This document shows positions 54,701-63,263 of a stretch of 64,000 bases of DNA, piece after piece. The stretch lies in contig JACTAT010000052.1 of the NCBI GenBank assembly GCA_014526335.1, forward strand, positions 1,379,001 through 1,443,000, given 5' to 3'. The stretch is from Chrysaora quinquecirrha. Lineage: Eukaryota; Cnidaria; Scyphozoa; Semaeostomeae; Pelagiidae. Under the pieces are notes generated by a model. The model was given only the letters and a program-made list of their open reading frames with translations, was not told where the DNA came from and made no database searches. Numbering within the stretch: position 1 is the stretch's first letter; the number at the start of each line of letters is the position of its first letter. A program made the position numbers and the translations under genes.

Positions 54701-57700
54701 TTATAAATATAAAAGAAAGTGTTTCCATTAAACCATACTCATTATAAGACAGAACGAAAGTTTCCATTACCAACAGAGAATCTCCAAATCTTTCGGACAA
54801 ATAAAAAATATTTTCTGAAAATTTTCAGATCATCGTGCGATAAGAAAATTTGACAATCTTGGAACAATCACGTGATTTCAAGATTATCGCGTGATCGAAT
54901 ATGAGGGGCATTTCACACTTACAAATAATTGCTAGGTTTCTCTCAAAGAAAATGAATTTCTGAGAGATTAAAAAGACTAATAGAATTTTCATGGTGGGTG
55001 TAGAGAATTTCATAAGAGTGAACTGCCTCTAAATCGTAAGATCCTTATCAATCCCGATTCCTTCTTGCTCGATCGTCGCAAGATCATTGATGCCAGTGAT
55101 TTCAAAGTACACCAGATGAGTGGTTAATGCAAAAGGAGACCATTGGATCATAAAATCACTGTTATTGAAAGATCATCATCGAAAGACGCTTGACACGCTA
55201 CGGCAGAATCGTGAATGTAGGGTTTGGTTCTACTTTCTACTTTCATTCCTACAGTACAGTTGCGACATTGTGGATCTATAGATCATCTATTACAATAGCT
55301 CTCTTATTGAATGATTGAATGAATGGTATGATCTTTTGGCATATAGGCTCTTGTTGTAAATGTAACTCCAAAATCAGAATGCAGATTTAAAGGCTCTTCA
55401 ATTCATTACCTGCTCAATTTGTTTCATCCATATCAATGCTTGTTTTTCAACATTTTCCAAAATTTCACTCGATGTTGCAGCCACAGAATAAGACGATGGT
55501 GAAAAGAATTTTGAAAGATCAAGACTTTCACATGGCGTCAAACTAACTGCATCTTCCAAACTGTCCTGTGCTCCAACTAGAACCTCAACAAAACTTTCTA
55601 ATGAAGTAAGGAACTTTGTTTTTGATGGTAATGATTCTTTGCCAGAAAGATCACCCCAATCTGATGATTTTGATACAGCTGGGATGTAGAGATCAGAGAG
55701 AACGGATTTGATTGCGTTTAATATACCAATCTTCTTTGCATCTATCACTCCAAAACTTATATCCTAATGAAGAAATAGAAAAGATTGCAGCTTCAAGTCA
55801 ACGACAAACTGATTAAGTATATCTAAAATTATGAAAGAGCAGAATATCATAAAGCAATAAGAGTTATTCAAATTTCAGATTAATGGACAGAGCGAGATCT
55901 ACTTCTTATTTAAGTAGGGATTTTAGAACCTTTCTACATCGAACGAAAAACCAATTTGGGATCGACAGAAAGAGTTTGTTTCCTCAATTGGATTCTTGAA
56001 CTAAATTTTTGCAGGCTATCTCGCTGTAACCTATGAGCTGATTTGTGTTCAAAGCAGAAACACAGTATCAGCTTCGCTTCACATATTCTGACTGATGCAT
56101 TTCATTCAATACTACTTGCATGCCTTTTATTATCATGCCCAATCGTTTTAGTGTGTTTCTGACGTTTATACTCTGCATAGTGTCAAATAAAACGTCTTAA
56201 GCAGGTTAGAAAATAATGTCACTTTTCATTTCAAATTTAAAGTTCCATACAGCTAAAGCATTGTTTGGGATGTTCTTGCCACTTTTTGGATGAAATTTTG
56301 ATGAGATCACAGAGTTAATTTCAAAGTTCAAGTACAGAACATTTACCCATGATATTTCAATGAGCCAATTTTGTTCTGCGAATGTTTAGGTCCTCGATTG
56401 AAAAAGGAATATCCTTAACAGGTCCTTCAATTGTAAAAAGGGGTGTGGTCAAAAAAGGAATAAAACTTGAAGTGTGGGTGTTCATTCAAGTCAGGCTCCC
56501 ATAGCTGTGCATAAATCTTTTGAAAACATTGCTTTATCATGTTTTAAGAAAAGAAACTATTAATTTTTAATTAAGAAATCTAGTGAACATCTAAAAAGCA
56601 GCTGTCAGAATTCAGGGTTGTTTAACCAACAAAATCATTCTGTAAAAGTTAATGATAATAAGAGAATAATTAAGAAAGATATGCTTTCAATAGAAACTTA
56701 CAGATTGTAAATTATTGACAGATATTGCTTTGCTTTTTGATGACTTTATAAAGTATAAACACGTGCCAGTCAAATTTTCATTGTTTCCATCGGTAATAAA
56801 CAATCTTGGTTTTACAACCTTTGATGGTCTGTTTGGATTTCCACTCAGTGATTTTCTGTTGGAAACTAAATTAAAAAGAAGTCATTTTCATTTTGAATGA
56901 TTCACAGAAAATCAACTGACAGAAAGAAAGTTGAACATTGATTTCTTAAAGACGAAGGAGGTATAGATATTTCTTTAAGTGAGATATCATGGATTTTTAA
57001 GCACCAGTACATAAAGCAAATCAAAATCAGAGAGGCAGAAAGACTTTGAGACATGGAGAGCTCTTTGGGTGAAATTCAGTCAAAGTATTTGGTTGGCACT
57101 GCAATTCGAAAGGGGATAAATGAAAACCATACCAGAGAGAGGGGAAACATCTGTCTCTTGATAGAAAAACATCAATTGTATTCTTCCATCAGGATTGAAA
57201 AAGTCATCCATTTCCAGAATCTGCAAAGAAAACAAATTGTCTTCACAAACCATTTTTAACTGTCTTTTTTGTCTACTAGAAATAGACACATCTCTGCATG
57301 AGGGGCAATTCACTCCCTTGAATCTGGTACACCCTCAGCTGGAATCTTGCTTGTTTGTGTTGGAATCTTGAAAGAAATTTTTGTTCAATGGTAGTCTTGT
57401 ATGCTTTTCCATGAGATAAAATGCCCCTCGTTTTCGCACATACAGCATAGGTTTTGCTCAGATTGGAAAATCTGCTTTTTTGCAACAGGTTTATAACATC
57501 TCAGCATATCCATGCAGCTTTCCCATAGGGGTATCACCTGTCTAGTAACAGACACCAGCAAATCTTTTGAAACAAATGAAAAAAATTCTACCTGGTTTGC
57601 TTCAAGAATATGATCAATGACATCCTCAAAATCCAGAGATAATGATCTTCCAACAATTTCAAGAATGTAATCATGTCTTGCATCAAGATGGGCTCGTTTC

Positions 57701-58421
57701 GCTTCTCTTTCTTCTTTTGCTCGTTGCTGCAAAAAAAGATGAAAATTGTCAAAATCAGAAAATACATTGTCTTCATTGTAGATGAAAAGCAATATCGTTC
57801 CAGCAAAGCAGTTGCATAGCCAGACATGAAACATTATAGGGGCAAAAAGGAATGGTTTTATGAACAAATAACCAAGCAGTACCCTGTAACACTTTAACAT
57901 CAGATTTAGCCTATATACAAAGCCTGTCTAGGCAATGATTGGGGGGCACTGCAGCAAAGGCTATCCGGCAATACAAATTTTGCGGTATGTTTTGGAATAA
58001 CTTCTGCATTGCTTGAATTCTCATTTTAAATAGATCACCTTCCTATTTCCTTATTGCCTCAGCTCGGGGGATTTGGATTAAAACAAACTGTTAATTCTGG
58101 TTAAGATTCATTACATATTCATATCAGATAAAAAACAACGACTGGCTTGTTTTAATTATAATCTGACTGAGATCGTTTTCATCTTGCAAAGTAATACCAA
58201 AAGATTAAAATAAATATCTGTACAACACTTTCTAAGATAAACTGCTCGATTACAGTAGGCCTAGGCCTAACCTGCTTATCTTTTATTGTTTCACCGGGAG
58301 CCAGAGAAGTTGCCAATCTTGAAGCTTTTTTCATGTTCTGTTCCGCCATGCTGCGTCGATTTCGGAACTTGGATGATGGTGTTCTTGGGCCATCTTTTCC
58401 ATTAGTCTGTGATTCCGCCAT
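13278..58421 (-). CDS. DNAH5/8: Axonemal dynein heavy chain, outer-arm gamma (DNAH5/DNAH8) type, complete
   Basis: Motor subunit of the ciliary outer dynein arm; its AAA+ ring uses ATP to slide doublet microtubules. I traced 75 exons with consistent phases from [10 protein letters not shown] (start 58421) to the terminal GVALLCDIK and stop (13278-13280). Summed coding length is 14,027 nt, or 14,031 with four single-base gaps filled: 4,677 codons including stop, close to vertebrate DNAH5/DNAH8. Subclass is set by near-identical blocks: [41 protein letters not shown] in exon 49, and SWCPDRT. All four P-loops are intact. Exon coordinates and domains are given in the separate block entries. Single-base gaps fall in exons 8, 38, 49 and 72. 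Intron 73 has a GC donor. Vertebrates have two co-orthologues, DNAH5 and DNAH8; I cannot say from this window whether the species has one or two. Confidence 0.97.
13731..13945 (-). repeat. tRNA-derived SINE, family 1, copy a (dynein last intron)
   Basis: Read on the - strand it has a box-A-like TTTTAGCTCAGTGACAGCG, a box-B-like GGCTCGAGGCCC about 40 bases on, and the 3' segment GGTGGTATGCCAGTTGTGG. The latter two parts recur in the copies at 20211 and 22426, and the 5' part recurs at 10551. This is typical of a tRNA-derived short interspersed element. Confidence 0.65.
15046..15047 (-). other. DNAH5/8: GC donor (GC-AG intron) after dynein exon 73
   Basis: Exon 73 ends AAAAAG and the intron starts GCAAGT. 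This is the standard GC-AG donor context, with a strong match to the rest of the 5' splice site. The reading frame and the next exon ([16 protein letters not shown]) both require this boundary. Confidence 0.85.
20211..20345 (-). repeat. tRNA-derived SINE, family 1, copy b
   Basis: On the - strand the box-B-like GGTTCGAATCC is followed by TTGTGGTATGCCAGTCC, the same 3' arrangement as the copy at 13731. The 5' half is diverged. It lies in the dynein intron between exons 64 and 63. Confidence 0.55.
22426..22517 (+). repeat. tRNA-derived SINE, family 1, copy c
   Basis: ATTGCTCAGTGG (box-A-like), GGGTCGAGTCCC (box-B-like) and GTGATATGCCACTTCTGG follow in the same order and spacing as in the 13731 copy, but on the + strand. 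It lies in the intron between dynein exons 59 and 58. Confidence 0.6.
23991..27263 (-). other. DNAH5/8: Dynein block 5: stalk and microtubule-binding domain (exons 49-56)
   Basis: Exons: 27263-27042, 26950-26849, 26757-26683, 26113-25946, 25283-25155, 25054-24968, 24673-24536, 24118-23991. Exons 49-51 form the first stalk helix (heptad-like, for example [14 protein letters not shown] and [20 protein letters not shown]). Exons 52-54 encode the small microtubule-binding domain (about residues 3351-3478, including [20 protein letters not shown] and [15 protein letters not shown]). Exons 55-56 form the return helix. Exon 49 shifts frame at about 27197, where one base is missing between IYK and the conserved continuation [15 protein letters not shown]; with it the exon supplies exactly 74 codons after the split Arg. 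Confidence 0.93.
24702..24905. repeat. (CTAA)n microsatellite, grading into (CCAA)n
   Basis: Long run of CTAA/TTAA units with interruptions, changing to CCAA units at 24860-24885. It lies in the dynein intron between exons 55 and 54. Confidence 0.9.
27305..27360. repeat. Direct duplication of TTATTCGAGGAAGGTGC
   Basis: GATTATTCGAGGAAGGTGCTTATTCGAGGAAGGTGCTTATT is a two-unit 17-bp direct repeat in dynein intron 48. A related GGCGATTATTACAGGGTGGCG string recurs near 27848-27870 in the same intron, so the 836-bp intron appears to be made largely of one old repeat. Confidence 0.5.
29661..30013. repeat. (GCATAA)n hexanucleotide microsatellite
   Basis: About 350 bp of ATAAGC units with occasional CAACAG, TTAAGC and TAGGCT variants, in the dynein intron between exons 46 and 45. 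Both strands stay open (Ile-Ser on +, Leu-Met on -), which is an artefact of the unit. Confidence 0.95.
30481..30645. repeat. Degenerate (GTTA)n microsatellite
   Basis: GTTAGTTGGTTA-type units with interruptions, in the dynein intron between exons 45 and 44. It is the complement of the CTAA-type unit at 24702. Confidence 0.75.
33007..33272. mobile_element. MITE family A, copy 1
   Basis: A 266-bp inverted-repeat element running from AGGCC to GGCCT. The left arm reads AAACATTGTTGATCGAACATT; the right arm, reverse-complemented, reads AGGCCTTGGCCAAACGATCA followed by AACATTGTTG. Interior segments contain repeated motifs such as GACCGTTTGG/CCAAACGGTC and TTGTCAAGTAATG. No coding capacity. It lies in the dynein intron between exons 40 and 39. 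Confidence 0.75.
34272..34479. mobile_element. MITE family A, copy 2
   Basis: A 208-bp element with the same ends (AGGCTCTGGCCAAATGATTA on the left; ATTATTTGGCCAAGGCCT on the right) and interior TCAAACATTTGAA and GGTCAAACGGTAAAACG. Noncoding. It lies in the dynein intron between exons 37 and 36, about 1 kb from copy 1. Confidence 0.75.
34796..39990 (-). other. DNAH5/8: Dynein block 3: AAA1 and AAA2 (exons 28-36)
   Basis: Exons: 39990-39738, 39345-39247, 38917-38730, 38445-38251, 38005-37871, 37653-37492, 36979-36491, 35864-35724, 35030-34796. AAA1 is the main ATPase site: Walker A GPAGTGKT at about residues 2035-2042 (its last Thr ends exon 28) and Walker B CFDEFNRI at about 2085. AAA2 has Walker A GPSGAGKT at about 2317-2324 and an [11 protein letters not shown]alker B segment, both inside the 489-bp exon 34, which is close to invariant in this dynein class. 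The catalytic Lys and Glu are present in AAA1. Confidence 0.95.
43021..43130 (+). repeat. Possible SINE fragment with box-B-like motif
   Basis: GACGTTCGAGCCCGGCCACG followed by ATAGCATCAGCATCACAGCA resembles the box-B region and downstream part of the family-2 elements at 43833 and 53728. It lies in the dynein intron between exons 23 and 22. Confidence 0.35.
43833..44010 (+). repeat. tRNA-derived SINE, family 2, copy a
   Basis: Starts with GCTATGGCGTCGTGGCCTAA (box-A-like), then AAGGCTCAAGCCCCAGCTAC (box-B-like), CAGTCAGGGTCGAGGTCTC, ATTGGCGCTAAAT and a CACCTTCAC-rich tail. The same modules in the same order are found at 53728. It lies in the dynein intron between exons 21 and 20. Confidence 0.65.
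46867..47004. repeat. (GTCA)n microsatellite
   Basis: An almost perfect run of more than 30 GTCA units ending 34 bp from dynein exon 15, so it reaches close to that exon's donor side. Confidence 0.97.
50440..51045. repeat. Polypurine tract (GAA-rich, + strand)
   Basis: Some 600 bp in which the + strand is almost only A and G, with many GAA/GAAGAA units (pure GAAGAA near 51004-51034). It fills most of the dynein intron between exons 11 and 10. On the transcribed sense strand it is polypyrimidine, ending about 20 bp from exon 10's donor. Open frames through it (Glu/Lys or Phe/Leu) are low-complexity artefacts. Confidence 0.9.
51465..51560 (+). repeat. Possible SINE fragment
   Basis: GTCGCACGTTCGAGACCAAT (box-B-like), then ATGGTCGTATCAATATCAC, resembles the 43021 element and the family-2 3' modules. 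Short and diverged. Confidence 0.35.
53728..53935 (+). repeat. tRNA-derived SINE, family 2, copy b
   Basis: TTTAGCGTCGTGGTCTAAG (box-A-like), GGTATAAGCCCCAGCCATGG (box-B-like), GTGACAGCCAGGGTCGATGTC, AGACTGGCGCTTAATTCACC and a CTCCTTCACCTTC tail match the copy at 43833 module by module. It lies in the dynein intron between exons 7 and 6. Confidence 0.65.
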
Positions 58422-58713
58422 ATTTTAAACTTAATTATGTGAAAGATGAAACTCGTACAGGGAGCTCAGAAATAGGCCTAAGTTTCCATTTGACTTTTAC
58501 GCCAGGATGAGGATCTGCCTTACTTTCTTCGCAAGAAACTTCTTTTCATAGAAATTCTGGTGGGAATATGTTTATGCCATTATCTTTTCTAGATAATATT
58601 TAACTTTACTTTATGCTTAAAGACTCCTTTCATATTTATTTTGTCCATATTTTTGCAATGAAATCCACGAAGCAATGTCAACAATCCTCCATTTGCATCT
58701 TTACTTTGTTCGT

Positions 58714-58800
58714 AGCAACAACACAGCAACAAGAACCAAGTGTAAACAATGGAAAGGCAATGGGTTCTCCGTGTTACTTCATGTAACACAGGCGGGTTGC
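58714..58800 (-). promoter_or_regulatory. Candidate ciliary-gene control cluster (RFX half-sites, forkhead site)
   Basis: About 290-380 bp upstream of the dynein start. AGCAAC occurs at 58714-58719 and 58725-58730 and GGTTGC at 58795-58800, all matching the RFX X-box half-site RGYAAC in one orientation or the other. GTAAACA at 58742-58748 matches the forkhead (FOXJ1-type) core. A perfect 7-bp inverted repeat, GTGTTAC-TTCAT-GTAACAC, lies at 58771-58789. Motifs are seen; that they act on this gene is inferred from known control of axonemal dyneins by RFX and FOXJ1. No full X-box with normal spacing is present. Confidence 0.35.
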
Positions 58801-58851
58801 TTTTTGCTTTCAGAAACGCTGAATTCTGATTGGCTTATTTGAGATCATTTC

Positions 58852-59130
58852 GGTCCCAGGCCACAGCCAAACGATAAAACATTGTTGGTCAAACAATTGC
58901 GATTGGCTTGTCAAGCAAATGTTTTACCGTTAGGCAACGTCCAAAAACATTGCTCGTCCAACATTTTTTGTTTGCATCAAGCCAAAATGTTTTGAACTTT
59001 TCAAAAACATATCGCCACATATTTTATTACTTTTGCTTGTCAAGCAATGTTTTTGGACGTTGCCAAACATTTATTGTAAATCAAATTTAAAATGTTTGAC
59101 CAGCATTGTTTGATCATTTGGCCAGGACCT
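58852..59130. mobile_element. MITE family A, copy 3
   Basis: A 279-bp element, from GGTCC to GGACC. The left arm is AGGCCACAGCCAAACGATAA; the right arm reverse-complemented is CCTGGCCAAATGATCAAACA. The interior has a second inverted pair, GGCAACGTCCAAAAACATTG against CAATGTTTTTGGACGTTGCC, making a long foldback. No open reading frame of note. It sits immediately 5' of the dynein promoter motifs. Confidence 0.75.
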
Positions 59131-59741
59131 GAAGCAGGGCCGCTTTGCGCATATTTCAAAACGAACAAGGCAAAAACTGCACAAAGATAACAACGAAAAA
59201 ATGGACAACTGCCCTGGGTAACTGCTTGGAAATGAAAATTAATGAAATTGTGCGCTTGGGGTCAGGGAAGAAGCCCCTAAGAGCCCCCAGTAGGGTGCAT
59301 TTGACCAAATTTATCATGACGCTTAAGCTCGCAACAAATTGAATTTTTGTACGTTGCACAGTGCAATAATTGCTAAAAACACCTATCTCGCAAGCAAGCA
59401 TGCAAGTTTCATAATTTTTTAGAATGGTTTGGCTCAAACGCTAGCGTGCCCCCAAGTTTTTTTACAGTATTTTGTAAATTGAGAGGGAACACAAGAAACA
59501 AAAACAGTTTTTGAATCATGAATGTTTAAATTTTTCAATTTTCAAAGCTCAATGTTTTTACTGTTGCTTACAAACCTAAAACAATTAACAGATAAATTCT
59601 TTTAAATAAAAAAAAATAACGTTAACTTGTTCAGTAGAAATTCAACTCTGTTCATAAATCGATGGCATCTCAATGTATTAAATGTTCTTTTCACGTTAAA
59701 AACCAGTTTATCAACATTTTAGAAAGAGAGAATTTAAATAT

Positions 59742-59747
59742 TTTATT
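59742..59747 (-). terminator. ESRP poly(A) signal
   Basis: AATAAA on the - strand about 75 bp past the ESRP stop codon. Confidence 0.5.
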
Positions 59748-59821
59748 TAGCTACTTAAAAATTGACAATTAAATAATTACATAATTTTTAACTGCATTTC
59801 GTGCAGTGTGCATTTTAAGGC

Positions 59822-62800
59822 TTAGGCTGAAAACGGTTCTGCATATCTATTTGCATCAATTTGTCTGTGTTTTTCAATAAGATGACGATGATTCTCCGTT
59901 GGTGTTTGATATGAAAGGCAAGTTACACCATTTGGTTTTCCAAATGAATTTAGTGGATAATTTAACGGATCCGCTGGAACCTACGAAATCAAGTTAAGAT
60001 ATAAGCTCGTAGATAGATGAGTAAGGTCACTTGCATCTTAACTGTAACTAAGAACGTTTTTGGTTTAATAGTATTAATAGTAATAGTAGTAGTAAATAGA
60101 ATTTTTACTTCTAAGTTTAATAGTATTGCTCTATACAAAGCTTTGCTACGAGATGTACTTTATAGAGAATAGCTACTCCCAATTTGAATTTCGATCTATG
60201 ATTTTCCAACTATAAAAATACCATAGATCGATACGATCATAGACTGTAGATAATACATCGAAACGAGATCGGATTGAACTGTTTAACTTGATAGTATTCT
60301 CCATATCTTTTAATTCCTGTAGTTATAACTGTGTTCGTGATTAAATTACACCCCAACTGTTATTGATGGAATGAAACACAATAACAATAGCAAAAGTAGC
60401 AATAACGTTAAGTTCTACTTACCAATGGGGCAACAAGGGGGAAAGGAAGAGGGGGAAAGAAATGAATAGGTCTAACAGGGGATGAAATATGCTGATAGTT
60501 GTTGTTGTTGTTGTTGCTGTTGTTGTTGTTGTATAAAGAAGGAACTGTAGACATGATTGGATGATGTATAAAAGCATTTGACGCAGGAGCCAATAATCGA
60601 TGACAATGTTGGGCATGCGCTGGATGAATGCATGTTTTATTGCTGGTATGGTTGTTGTTGGTGTATGCAGAAATTTGATTAGCATGACTTGTTGCCAGCA
60701 TTAAGTTCATATCATGAACTGAACATTGAAAAACTTCAATGTAACGTTCTCCAATGTGTTTTAAATGTAATTCATTTGCGGCTTTATGTGCAATTTCTAC
60801 TGATTTCAGTTGCACCAGACATTCCCCTGACGGTCTTCCCTGAAATACAAAAAAATAATGCAACTTAATACAGAGGCAGCACTTTGGACGGAAAACAGGA
60901 AGGCAGCATGAGCTACTTGCCACGACGTGCTCCCTGGTTCCAAAGTTTATGTACGGAATGTCCGTCACTAGGCCCAATTGATTAACCAAGAAAATCAGAC
61001 GGCAAAAACTCGTCCTTTTTCTGACCACGATCTTCTTCCGTTCGGCTTTTACGCAGATATTGTTTTCAATCTACTTTGCCCCCAAATAAAGTGGTTAAGC
61101 AAAACATTTAACGCAATTATCTTTAGAGTTTCATTCATTACGGTAACTGCTGCACTTAGACTTGTTACATTTCGTCCCTCTCTGCATACATCATCAAAAC
61201 CTTTTGAACAGTTTGACATTCCAGAGATACATGTGAAAAGGGAGATCTGCCTATGAATCGTGCAATACGTCTGTGGGGATTGTTTGAATACACATGACTG
61301 TTACACATGGTTAATACGATATAACAACACATCATACTTGCAGGTTATAAATAATATGTACAGCGCCAATCATGTTGCTAGAATATTTGAGTAAAAACTT
61401 GATGATGTCATCTTTTGATGCTGAAAAAGGTAATCCTCTTAATCGAAGGCATGACATGCTCATTAATGCATTGACTCTTTCATTTGTTGCATTTGTTTCC
61501 ATTATTGCTGATGGCATTGTACCCGTCATTGATATAAGAGGAGGCATCAGAGGAGATACCATTCCAACAGGGCTTACGAATTGATAACCAACGTTGTACA
61601 TTGTCAATACCTGTGGAAACATTACAGAAGTGATCAGTAACATTGCATATTTACTTACATTTACCTAGCAAGCAAGTAATTGCTATTTGCTATAGAATTC
61701 ACAGGACAGAAAGTTAGAGTATGAAACAGCCGTATTAAACGCTATTTAAGCATCCTGAATCTGTGCTTGCCTTGCCAGCACAGTTTGCAATGATTTGCGA
61801 AGATTACTCTAAGGTGCCAAGTAAACGGAGGGGTCCAAATAAACGGGGGTTGGGAAATTTTTCGAAAATTTAATAAACGGGGGGTCCTAATAAAGTCCGG
61901 TGGGGTGGGGGAAAAAGTCAAAATTAATAAACGGGGGGGGCACGTTTATTTTGCACCTTAGAGTAAGTTGCAAAGCCAAAGCAAAACGGTCTAAATCTAA
62001 AAACGATTTAGAAAGATTTATTCCGAAGACCAATTAATTGGTACGAAGAGTACAAGATATTAGAAGATGGATGTTATTTGTATTTTACCCTTCCCACTCC
62101 CAGTCGTTACATGTTTGACTGAATGTAAAAACAACACAGCAAAGCAGTATATCTACTCGAGTATACAGGCAATTAAAAACTTGCATCTCTAAATCCAGTA
62201 CTAACAATTTGCTTAAAGGATAAATCTTGATTAAAAATCATTTCATGAAGCAAGCGCAATACATCAGTTGCAAACTTCAGGCAACTATTTTCTAGGGTTC
62301 GGCAGCTCGAATAAAGAAATCGCATTTTAAAAACAACTTTTCGATCAACTAACATGCGTTGTTCTGTTGTAAGCAACAGTAAAGAAATATTGCATGTATC
62401 TATTAGCAAAATTTTTAACATTACAAAATCCGTTAAATATAGATGAAATAATAAATATAAGAATGAATGCTCACCGTTTTTGCAGAGCAAAAGATCAAAA
62501 GCAGAAAAACTTCCTGCTCGAATTGAATATGAGAAAAATAATAACACTAAATTGCAGTTGAACAGAGACATCATTTTACCCAATTGTTATTTTGCAAATA
62601 AATGTCGGCAGGGTCAATGGTTTGTGGGAATTGAATTGAATGCCCTAGACGATAATAATAACGATGAATTTACTCGTGTGAAACAAACAAACCAACTGAC
62701 CTGTTGTAGCTCAGCTTGCGTGCTTCGAAAAAGTTCAACATAACGATTTCCAATTTTTTGTCGATGTTTTTTCAATGCATTTATTCCATCCTCTTCTGCA

Positions 62801-62907
62801 TTAAAAATTGCAAATGCATCTCCTGTTGCAGTACCATCTGGGTGATGCACAAACATAATGCCATTTTCACCATTGTTAATTGGAGCATCACATCCAAAGA
62901 ATTCCAA
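59822..62907 (-). CDS. ESRP: ESRP/Fusilli-type splicing regulator, last four exons (5' partial)
   Basis: Nuclear RNA-binding protein that controls epithelial alternative splicing. Exons: 62907-62701, 61610-61338, 60839-60423, 59980-59822, all joined in phase 0; 351 residues plus stop are in view. The first carries the body of RRM2 (FVHHPDGTATGDAFAIF, then KIGNRYVELFRSTQAELQQ). The second ends with the start of RRM3 (CLRLRGLPFSASKDDIIKFL), and the third completes it (GRPSGECLVQL, HIGERYIEVFQCSVHDMN). These match ESRP1/2 RRM2 and RRM3, including the QQVL joint. The C-terminal tail is lineage-specific: His/Asn-rich, with an Asn run coded at about 60497-60532, then Pro-rich. The nuclease-like domain and RRM1 must lie beyond 64000, upstream of the repeat array. 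Paralogue cannot be assigned. Confidence 0.9.
61804..61966. mobile_element. MITE family B with G-rich interior
   Basis: A 163-bp element bounded by near-perfect inverted repeats TTACTCTAAGGTGC and GCACCTTAGAGTAA, which extend imperfectly (CAAGTAAACG against CGTTTATTTT). The interior has four AATAAACGGGG-like units with runs of 4-8 G on the + strand. Noncoding. It lies in the ESRP intron between exons 62701 and 61610. Confidence 0.75.
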
Positions 62908-62928
62908 CTGTTGAAATATAGATTGATT

Positions 62929-63262
62929 ATATAATCACAATCATCATCAACATATTCAATATCATAACGTGATCATAATCAAAATCGCAAACATATTTAA
63001 AAGATAAACATAATCATAATCGCGATCGCAATCACGATCACATTTACAATCAAAATCACTATAACAATAACGATCAAAATCAAAATCACAGTCGCAACAT
63101 CAACCGATCACAATCACAATCACAATCACAATCACAATCACCATCACAATCAAGATTACGATCACGATCACGACCAAGATCACGATCATGACAATGACAA
63201 TGACAATGACATTGACAATGAAAATGACAACGACACTGACAATAACAATGATGACAATGTCA
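62929..63262. repeat. Degenerate (AATCAC)n then (AATGAC)n hexamer tract
   Basis: ATCATAATCAAAATCAC-type units (62929-63183) grade into a short ACAATGACAATGAC block (63184-63262), directly followed by the pure ACAAAG array. Confidence 0.85.
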
Positions 63263-63263
63263 A

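Larger units (their letters stand above)
47438..58421 (-). other. DNAH5/8: Dynein block 1: N-terminal tail (exons 1-14)
   Basis: Exons: 58421-58272, 57726-57592, 57220-57133, 56865-56702, 55763-55410, 54638-54462, 53607-53386, 52780-52335, 51942-51857, 51393-51066, 50250-50041, 49727-49410, 48960-48843, 48403-47438. They encode about residues 1-1254, the tail that binds the other heavy chains, intermediate chains and docking complex (DHC_N1 region). Recognisable stretches: PRLFITDG (exon 4), [16 protein letters not shown] (exon 6), [20 protein letters not shown] (exon 7), [19 protein letters not shown] (exon 10). Exon 14 is unusually long (966 bp) and carries a Ser/Lys/Glu-rich, probably disordered insert at about residues 1088-1145. 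Exon 8 needs one base added in the run at 52599-52602 to stay open; with it the exon is exactly 149 codons. Confidence 0.93.
58422..59821. other. Intergenic region: dynein 5' flank and ESRP 3' flank
   Basis: 1.4 kb between two co-oriented genes. It holds the dynein 5' UTR/promoter (nearest 400 bp), a MITE (58852-59130) and the ESRP 3' UTR. I see no gene; the longest open frames here have no recognisable protein features. Confidence 0.6.

Noticed and set aside
56715..56900. + strand open frame
   Set aside because: Shadow of dynein exon 4 on the opposite strand.
13278..58421. Calling the dynein a pseudogene because of four frame breaks
   Set aside because: All 75 exons, splice sites and four P-loops are intact, and the breaks share one error-like pattern.
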